A stretch of 64,000 nt of DNA from Clostridium aestuarii (lineage in GTDB: Bacteria > Bacillota > Clostridia > Clostridiales > Clostridiaceae). Shown here in pieces: positions 58,501 to 64,000 of the stretch. Each line of letters starts with the position of its first letter. The first letter of the stretch is position 1. Position numbers and translations under genes: made by a program. Where the stretch lies: assembly GCF_026735135.1 (NCBI RefSeq), contig NZ_JAPQER010000001.1, forward strand, positions 69,500-133,499. The letters are read 5' to 3'. Below the pieces are notes generated by a model, which saw nothing but the letters and a program-made list of their open reading frames with translations, was not told the DNA's origin and ran no database searches.

Positions 58501-61500
58501 CTTCAATAGCTTTTAAGTCTTCTTTATTTTTATAATATACTTTTAATTCTTCAATAACATCTTGTAATTCTTGTGTACTGCTGCCTTCACTTTTTAAAAC
58601 TATATGCTGTCTTACTATCATAGGATAATCTTTATCCTTAGAAATCTCAACATTATAAGTTCCAGCTTTATTTAAGTTAAAAGAAACTTCCCCTTTTTCA
58701 TCTGTTTCATAAGTTCCTTCTGCTCCTACCTTTACTTCAACACCTTTTATTGGTTCATTTCCAACTTCATTATTAACAACTTTTATTCCATCTTTTTCTA
58801 CTCTAATTATTGGTATCTTAGTAAATATAGATGTTCCTGAATAAGCACTAATATAAAATACAAGTTCATCTGTAATTGATTCACCATTTACATCTGTCAT
58901 TCCTTCAAAATCATTTACTCCAACCATAGGTTGAATAATATTACCATCTTTAAATTTAACGTAATAACACCAACCGCTACTTCCTCTCTTTTGTTCTTCA
59001 TCTAATATACTTGTTAAAAACATAGAAGAATCATATTGAACTTTGTTTTCCCCTACAACTTCCTTTAAAACATCTAAAGGATGTGTTTCAATATTAAATG
59101 GATATTCTATTTCTTCATTAAATAATGTATTAGCATATCCCTCTACTCTTACTTTCACACTTGCTTTATTTTCATTGAAAATCGTAAGCTCTATAGTTTC
59201 CTTTATATCTTCATTTTCCTTAAGCTTAGCTGTTATAATTACTGTTCCAGAAGATACAGCAGTAACTTCTCCAGTATTTTCATTTATAACGGCAATATCT
59301 TTTTTTGAACTACTCCACTTAAATTCTTTACCTAAAATAACTTCTCCTACTCCATTTTTTGCTTTAGCATTCAGCTTAAGTTTATTTCCTACTTTAACTT
59401 TTTCTGAAGTTGATTCTATTTCTATTTCTTTTACTTCTTTTCCCTCAATTAAAAGTTCTATCGTATCTTTTATTTGTGTATTTTTAACCTTAGCTGTTAT
59501 AGTTACACTTCCTGCTGAAACAGCAGTTACTACTCCATTTTCAATGCTTACTTTAGATTCATCTGAACTATTCCATTCAATTTCCGCATCTTCTATCCAA
59601 TTTTCATTTTCATCAAAAACAACTGCATTAAGCTTTAAATGACTACCTACTAAAAGCTTTTTATCTTGTATATCTTGCATTTTTATATTTTTAGGTTGTC
59701 CTTTTTCTGCATCCTCAAAATCAATTTTCAATTTATTAAACATGGACTCATTATTATATACATCAACTAAAGCTGCAAAAGCATAATAGGTAGCTTGATA
59801 ATCCATACCATTCTTACCATCGCCTTTAGAAAAACCTGAACTTTTATCATCACTTCCATTATATTTTGCCTTAAGTAGTGAATCTAACATAGTTTTGTCA
59901 TTTTTAATCCACTCAGTTGAACAAAGAGGATTTATTCCATTTGCTATAAGAGCCTGTATTACAGTTCCTGTTGCAATAGGACTATTTACAAAATATCCTC
60001 CATTAAGATTAAATCCACCATCTTCATTCTGTTGTGTCTTTAAATAATTAATCAACTTATTTATTGTATCTTGTACACCATCTATATTCTTATAATGAGC
60101 AAGTGCTATTAGAACACCTGCTTCTGTTCCAACCTGTTTATATCCATTAGATTCTTCTAAATTTTTACCATTAACTATTTCTAATAAAGCTTTTACTGCA
60201 TCTTCTTTATTATATTCAGCATATGCCATATCAAGAGCTATTATAGAATATGCAAGATATTCAGCTGAATCTGCATCCATTGTTTGATTTAGTATAAATT
60301 GACCTTTATATTGTCCTTCTTTCACTTGAGATGCTCTTAATATATCTACATAATTCTTAACTTGTCCATCTATTTCATAACGTCTTGGATTAATTCCAGC
60401 CCCTATTAAAGCAATTATAGTTTTAGCATTTAAAAATGCTGTATTAGTTTTTCCATATTTAAAAATATTATTTTGTATATGACCTTTATCTATTTGTGCT
60501 AAATTAGCTGCTGGACTAGCTAAAAATTCATATGAATTATAAGCAGTAAAATGCTTCTTTAAAAATTCTATTTCATTTTTAACTTTTTCTTGTTGTTCTT
60601 TACTTAATCCAGTATTTTTTTCTACATTAATATTAACTGAATCTGAAATACTATTGTCATCTTTTAAGCTTACTGTTATTGTAACAGTACCAGCTGCTAA
60701 AGATTTAACAGTTTTTTCTTCAACAACTGCAACTTTTTCATCTGAACTTTCCCATTTTAAATCAGCATCTTTTATTAATAAATCATTATCATCATAAGCT
60801 TTAGCTGCAAGTGATATAGTATCTCCTTCAACTAAATTTATGTTCTTTTCTCCCTGTATTTCAATTCTTGTAGCTTTAGAAACTTCAATGTATTTTAGTT
60901 CATTATAAACAGAATTATTTTGTCTTAAATCAGTAAGCGCTAACAATACTGATGCAGATACTTCTTTATTACCTGATCCACCAGAAGGATTGTTTTTGAA
61001 CTTTTGTCCATCTTTACAAGATAATAATGCATCAAGCATTGTAACCGTATTGCCTTCTGAATTAACCTTTGTCCATTCGTCACTTAATGGGTCTTCTCCT
61101 AAAGCAATAAGTGCCTCAACAACTATTGCAGTAGTACTAGCGTCTTCATCTTCGCTCCATGAAGTTTTTTCTTTAATGAATGCATTATCACTTTGGAAAG
61201 ATTTTAAATACTTTTTAGCTTTAGTAATTGTATCATTTACACCATCCATATTTCTATATTTAGAAATTGCAGTAAGAACAAGTGCAGTTGTTGCTGTATT
61301 AGGACTATATCCTCCTTCAATCCATCCCTCCCAATCATCATAATATCCTGCTTCTATAACTCCGAAAGAAATCATTTCATTTCCTTCATCATTTGCTTTA
61401 GATATTAATGCTTTAACTGCTTTTTCTTTATCATATTCATCTCCAACCATATCAAGAGCTAATATTGCTTTTGCTATATATTCAGAATTATCATCCTCAT

Positions 61501-61957
61501 AAAATTTTTCTTCTAATAATCTTTGTACATAATTCTTTTCTTTATAATTTTTAGGATCATTATTTGAAGCAATTAATGTCATTATGTTTCTAGCATAACT
61601 ATGAACATCTTGAATTCCATATATATTAATTTTTTCAGCTATATCTGATGTATTTGTTCCTGTTCTTCTTAAAGCCATTGCTATTTTATAATCATATACA
61701 TTAGAATATCTGCCATCAAATCCTTCAAAATATGCTTTAACATCATCAATAGCTTCATCAATTTTGCTATTATCTATTGTTATAGCTGAACCTGTTGTAA
61801 CATTTTCTTTAACTTGTCCCTCAATTGTTGGTTGTCCACCTGATTCTGCATATACATTTTTTAAATTAAAGCTTCCAAATATGCTAAATATCATTGATAA
61901 AATTAGTATTCTAGCAATATAGCGTTTAAAGTTCTCTAGCTTAAATGTTTTGCTCAT
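55514..61957 (-). CDS. Giant secreted protein: terpenoid-cyclase-like barrels, Ig-like and DUF4430 domains
   Basis: A 2147-residue exported protein (signal peptide cut after NVYA, about residue 37). Approximate layout: alpha-barrel repeat blocks at 62-352, 452-742, 1132-1389 and 1482-1759, each with prenyltransferase/squalene-cyclase-like units such as GGYSPNTATTALVLTAISKY and KLINYLKTQQNEDGGFNLNG. Big_2-type Ig domains lie at about 365-445, 770-850 and 855-935, and other Ig-like domains at 1395-1475 and 1765-1850. DUF4430 domains lie at about 940-1050 (SGWCYYVKFKDGN) and 1855-1960. Small CarboxypepD_reg-like domains (VEVKVGAEGTYETDEKGEVS) follow DUF4430. No LPXTG or SLH motif was seen. Barrel plus DUF4430 is the layout of animal intrinsic factor and transcobalamin. 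It lies 13 bases behind an ECF S-component gene, so a vitamin-scavenging role, perhaps cobalamin, is inferred. Confidence 0.8.
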   Translation of the reverse strand: MSKTFKLENFKRYIARILILSMIFSIFGSFNLKNVYAESGGQPTIEGQVKENVTTGSAITIDNSKIDEAIDDVKAYFEGFDGRYSNVYDYKIAMALRRTGTNTSDIAEKINIYGIQDVHSYARNIMTLIASNNDPKNYKEKNYVQRLLEEKFYEDDNSEYIAKAILALDMVGDEYDKEKAVKALISKANDEGNEMISFGVIEAGYYDDWEGWIEGGYSPNTATTALVLTAISKYRNMDGVNDTITKAKKYLKSFQSDNAFIKEKTSWSEDEDASTTAIVVEALIALGEDPLSDEWTKVNSEGNTVTMLDALLSCKDGQKFKNNPSGGSGNKEVSASVLLALTDLRQNNSVYNELKYIEVSKATRIEIQGEKNINLVEGDTISLAAKAYDDNDLLIKDADLKWESSDEKVAVVEEKTVKSLAAGTVTITVSLKDDNSISDSVNINVEKNTGLSKEQQEKVKNEIEFLKKHFTAYNSYEFLASPAANLAQIDKGHIQNNIFKYGKTNTAFLNAKTIIALIGAGINPRRYEIDGQVKNYVDILRASQVKEGQYKGQFILNQTMDADSAEYLAYSIIALDMAYAEYNKEDAVKALLEIVNGKNLEESNGYKQVGTEAGVLIALAHYKNIDGVQDTINKLINYLKTQQNEDGGFNLNGGYFVNSPIATGTVIQALIANGINPLCSTEWIKNDKTMLDSLLKAKYNGSDDKSSGFSKGDGKNGMDYQATYYAFAALVDVYNNESMFNKLKIDFEDAEKGQPKNIKMQDIQDKKLLVGSHLKLNAVVFDENENWIEDAEIEWNSSDESKVSIENGVVTAVSAGSVTITAKVKNTQIKDTIELLIEGKEVKEIEIESTSEKVKVGNKLKLNAKAKNGVGEVILGKEFKWSSSKKDIAVINENTGEVTAVSSGTVIITAKLKENEDIKETIELTIFNENKASVKVRVEGYANTLFNEEIEYPFNIETHPLDVLKEVVGENKVQYDSSMFLTSILDEEQKRGSSGWCYYVKFKDGNIIQPMVGVNDFEGMTDVNGESITDELVFYISAYSGTSIFTKIPIIRVEKDGIKVVNNEVGNEPIKGVEVKVGAEGTYETDEKGEVSFNLNKAGTYNVEISKDKDYPMIVRQHIVLKSEGSSTQELQDVIEELKVYYKNKEDLKAIEVMAYNSLMNDKNDYKTSFALNTSENVGAYAENIMGCLATGQDAKSYIDKLVNSQNEEGKFVIGENDADSVTALADSITALDMAKAEYNVEKAVKVLVGLANSGHYEDATTTAYALRALLKHKDIDGVDALISSSLAYLQEQQLENGGYDYYESGSSPYSTGPVVQALVRAKENISSEQWKKGTRTLVDSLLTCKIDGKGFEMIEGMGEEEEGATQFAFAALSDIYTRTSMYDDFGIIEELDNEAPVITTNLENKTVNSSELIFTVSANDNKDGDITPIVKLGEEVVTPQVNGSYKVALSEGKNTITIEAVDKVGNKAEKQICTITYIEISDEELREQVEKAIDSVSELLIQNGKIGDWQAIGIARASKSVPNSYFDGVKMEDLKVATDYERTILGVLAAGGDPTDIKDINLIEKLCEINLVNGTNIDIAYGLIALDAGEYNIPKKTSWTRKDLVKKLIDNKNNDGGWALFGEISDPDTTGMVMTALATYNNSQYPEVQEAIKRAVAWLSTVQEEDGSYTSKGDKNSNSCSQVVMGLCINGINPTGDEFTKNGVNVVEALLGFKSDNGGFGFTNTKYNLLATEQALYALDQYIYYLEDNGSIYNWGDRKPDQGDNKAPIIITSLEDKMINSEELIFTVEVNDKEDGDITPVVKLGKEVVAPKEGGSYKVTLSEGENIVTIEAEDTEGKKDIRTITIIYKKVISSDKKVRVRVEGDKSTLFNEEVEIGTAKNALELLTKAVGKENVTYTSYITAIKGLSGFGWMDYIVKNGEVIVPMVGVESQDITDGDEIVFYAINKTYSTLIPNIDITNEENKYTLTVTAEKTDWSTGAVSTVKVIDVDINIEGVGSYKTNANGQVIFELPKGTFEAEITKYSENGPDIVKQTISLENEKSKAISVENLTEQTEFKLGRSAKVIVKITNNTNKTQNITVVTALFTKQGKFLTYAAAQQQVDTLQSTKLIGMLKIPESGECEIRAMIVDDLENMNPLSNVIVIPVK

Positions 61958-61970
61958 TAAAATTTCCTCC

Positions 61971-62669
61971 TCATATTTTTATAAATTCATCATCTATATA
62001 TTCAATTTTGTTTTTCTTATTATATCTTTCTAAAACCTTTATAAAACTACGTCCAAAAAAAACTGCAAAAATAACATTTCCAATTGCGTGTATTGTATCT
62101 TGGGGAAAACTTAATACAATTCCTGATATTATTGCTTTTATAGTTATTGGTCTAATAAATTCTACAATATACCATTGATCTAGTATTATTCCATATATAT
62201 ATCCCCAAATACCGCAACATATTATAAATCCTTTTATTCCTGTTTTCTTTATTACTTTCCTAAGTACTCCAAAACAAACACCACAAAGTCCCCAAGCCAT
62301 CATTTGCCATAGTGTCCATGGACCATGTCCTAAAAAAAAGTTTGATATGAAAGCACACATGCTTCCTACCATAAATCCATTTATTGAACCTAATGTATAT
62401 CCTGATACTGCACAAATAAATGTTACTGGTTGAAATCCTGGAATAGCTGCAAAAGGAACCCTCATAACTCCACCTAATGCTGACATTGTTGCTATAACAG
62501 CCATTGTTTTTGAATTTAATTCCTTAGTTTCAAATAAAACTATAAAAGCTAATATCAAAAACACTGCCGAAATTTGTACTTCACTTCCAAATTGGAAATC
62601 AAAATATGACATACTTAAAACCAGTACTATATAAGTTATTATGATTAAAAGCCCTATTATCTTTTTCAT
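61971..62669 (-). CDS. ECF transporter substrate-binding (S) component
   Basis: A 232-residue membrane protein with about six helices, the size of an ECF S-component. Characteristic stretches are MSALGGVMRVPFAAIPGFQP, VTFICAVSGYTLGSINGFMV, NFFLGHGPWTLWQMMAWGL and a short basic C-terminus. It would bind the vitamin or precursor in the membrane and hand it in with the EcfA/EcfT module. It lies between the ATPase gene (1-base gap) and the giant DUF4430 protein gene (13 bases). The ligand is not certain; linkage to a cobalamin-carrier-like protein favours a cobalamin-type compound. Confidence 0.85.
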   Translation of the reverse strand: MKKIIGLLIIITYIVLVLSMSYFDFQFGSEVQISAVFLILAFIVLFETKELNSKTMAVIATMSALGGVMRVPFAAIPGFQPVTFICAVSGYTLGSINGFMVGSMCAFISNFFLGHGPWTLWQMMAWGLCGVCFGVLRKVIKKTGIKGFIICCGIWGYIYGIILDQWYIVEFIRPITIKAIISGIVLSFPQDTIHAIGNVIFAVFFGRSFIKVLERYNKKNKIEYIDDEFIKI

Positions 62670-62670
62670 A

Positions 62671-64000
62671 TTAAATCTCCTTTAAAACCTCTACAGCATC
62701 TTCTGATTTTATAATTTTACATTTGTTTTTAAATACTCTTGCAACCTGTGGTGAATAATATAATGAATCATATAATATGTCCACCGCTTGCCCTAATGCA
62801 GTTATTTCTCCATTAAACATGAGCATAACAGTATCAGCATAATCTGCAGCAAAATCAGAATCATGAGTAACAAGAACTATTGTTTTACCCTGCTCAGCCA
62901 ACATCTTTATCATTTCTCCAAGCTTATCCTTTGCTGATGCATCCATTCCTCTAGTAGGCTCATCAAGAATTAAAATTTCAGGTTCTGTAACTAAAGTACA
63001 TGCTATTGCTACCCTCTGTTTCTCACCACCACTCAAGTCTCTAGGATTTTTATCTTTTAAATGTTCAAGATTAAACTGCTTTATAATATTATCTACTTTA
63101 GCTTCTTCATATTCACCAATATTTCTTAAAGTATATGCAATTTCCTCAAAAACATTTTCTCTTCCAAAATAATCATTTGGATTTTGTGAAAGATATCCTA
63201 CTAACTTTATCCTTTGCTTTACATCTAACTTTTTTATATTTTGATTTTTTATTTTAATCTGTCCTTTATACCTATTAATAACACCTGCAATTATCTTAAA
63301 CAAGGTACTTTTTCCTGCTCCATTCTCACCCATAACTGCTAGAATTTCGCCTTTTTTTAAGTTAAAATTTATATTGTTAAGAGTTTTTTGACCTTTCTCA
63401 TACTGAAATCTTAACTTTTTTACCTCTATAATATTTTCCTTATATTCCTTTTTACATTCTTTTGTTATATTAAATTCTTTATCTGATATAAGTTCTCTAG
63501 CTTCTTTTACGTTTACAGGTATATTATTTTTTTTAGCTTTTTTAAATATATAAGATATATTCGGCATAAAATATTTTTTATCTATTATTTTAGGTATTAA
63601 ATTTGGTTTACCTTCTGCAATGATTTTTCCATCCTCCATAAATATTATCCTATCAGCTAAATCAAAGCATCTATCGAGACGCTGCTCTATTAGTATTACT
63701 GTCTTTCCCATATCTCTATTTAACTTTTTAATTGAATTTAAAACCTCTTCAGAACTTATAGGATCAAGTTGAGATATAGGCTCATCAAACAACAAAATAT
63801 CAGGGTCCATAGATACTACTGATGCTATTGCTACCCTCTGTTTTTCACCACCTGATATTTCTGTAGTTGTTTTGTCTTTTATTTTGTACAATCCTAGTAA
63901 TGACATAGCCTCAGCTACATTTCTTTTCATTTTATTAATTTCAGTATTAAGATTTTCAAGTCCAAAAGCTATTTCTCTTTCTACATCTTCAAGAACTATT
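62671..64000 (-). CDS. ECF transporter ATPase, duplicated (N-terminus beyond window)
   Basis: At least 443 residues of an ATPase with two ABC domains in one chain, as in fused EcfA1/EcfA2 proteins. The first domain, cut by the window edge, shows EISGGEKQRVAIASVVSMDP and DILLFDEPISQLD. The second is complete, with Walker A GENGAGKST, signature LSGGEKQRVA, Walker B ILILDEPTRGMD and the switch VTHDSDF. The reverse frame stays open to base 64000 (VLEDVEREIAFGLENLN), so the gene continues upstream. It powers the ECF importer whose S-component follows by one base. An EcfT gene is expected further upstream. Confidence 0.9.
   Translation of the reverse strand, partial: IVLEDVEREIAFGLENLNTEINKMKRNVAEAMSLLGLYKIKDKTTTEISGGEKQRVAIASVVSMDPDILLFDEPISQLDPISSEEVLNSIKKLNRDMGKTVILIEQRLDRCFDLADRIIFMEDGKIIAEGKPNLIPKIIDKKYFMPNISYIFKKAKKNNIPVNVKEARELISDKEFNITKECKKEYKENIIEVKKLRFQYEKGQKTLNNINFNLKKGEILAVMGENGAGKSTLFKIIAGVINRYKGQIKIKNQNIKKLDVKQRIKLVGYLSQNPNDYFGRENVFEEIAYTLRNIGEYEEAKVDNIIKQFNLEHLKDKNPRDLSGGEKQRVAIACTLVTEPEILILDEPTRGMDASAKDKLGEMIKMLAEQGKTIVLVTHDSDFAADYADTVMLMFNGEITALGQAVDILYDSLYYSPQVARVFKNKCKIIKSEDAVEVLKEI

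Noticed and set aside
56931..61343. Plus-strand ORFs opposite the giant surface protein
   Set aside because: They are hydrophobic shadows of a repetitive coding gene on the other strand, with no ribosome-binding sites.

Overview
The window is AT-rich, with clostridial ribosome-binding sites and Firmicutes-type genes: a T-box-controlled valyl-tRNA synthetase, hybrid-cluster protein, RecX, a YkuD L,D-transpeptidase, ECF transporter parts and a 2-hydroxyacyl-CoA dehydratase activase. It is best read as a chromosomal segment of Clostridium sensu stricto or a close relative. The species cannot be fixed from the sequence alone.

Layout. 1-1296: 5' part of valS (minus strand) with its T-box leader and promoter. 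1434-3467: a small kinase-like protein and an iron-containing alcohol dehydrogenase. 3474-9184: a secreted TPR protein and a large tandem AAA+ ATPase, with short fragments of a lipoprotein signal-peptide sequence scattered around them. 9595-9816 and 31522-32316: the two halves of an SsuA/NMT1-type substrate-binding lipoprotein gene, split by a 21.7-kb integrated element (9819-31523). 32426-38697: a fused dehydratase activase (minus) and the ATPase and permease of an SsuBC-type importer, probably the partners of the split lipoprotein. 38755-39280: a six-tRNA operon (Val-Asp-Phe-Gly-Cys-Cys) with tandem promoters. 39597-55415: housekeeping and envelope genes, including two tandem AgrC-like kinases, a transglutaminase, recX, an M16 protease, a GH57 enzyme with a DUF4912 partner, an L,D-transpeptidase, an orphan histidine kinase, pssA, hcp and an ArsB/NhaD-type transporter. 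55514-64000: an operon (minus) for an ECF-type importer and a 2147-residue secreted protein built of alpha-barrel repeats, Ig-like domains and DUF4430 domains, the domain logic of animal cobalamin carriers.

The mobile element is the most interesting part. Its large serine integrase (29856-31526) lies at the right end, and the attachment site is inside the integrase's own 3' end. The common core is CAGA, with inverted arms on both sides. Integration cuts off the last 23 codons and the terminator of the integrase gene, which now sit at the left end (9819-9930); the stop codon is supplied by host DNA. Rejoining the flanks at CAGA restores a 338-codon lipoprotein gene in frame. The cargo looks like a defence island: a DUF262 protein with an AlbA_2-like C-terminus, a PHP-plus-SMC-like ATPase (TrlF type), and a four-gene minus-strand cluster ending in a 1330-residue STAND-type NTPase with a Cap4-like nuclease domain. 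The element also holds a second recombination module: a RecB-like nuclease, a 47-residue ORF and two overlapping large serine recombinases, the second frameshifted. This module is followed by a 52-bp, evenly spaced dyad and a putative ribbon-helix-helix regulator.

All functional names come from recognising motifs and architectures by eye. No database search was run.
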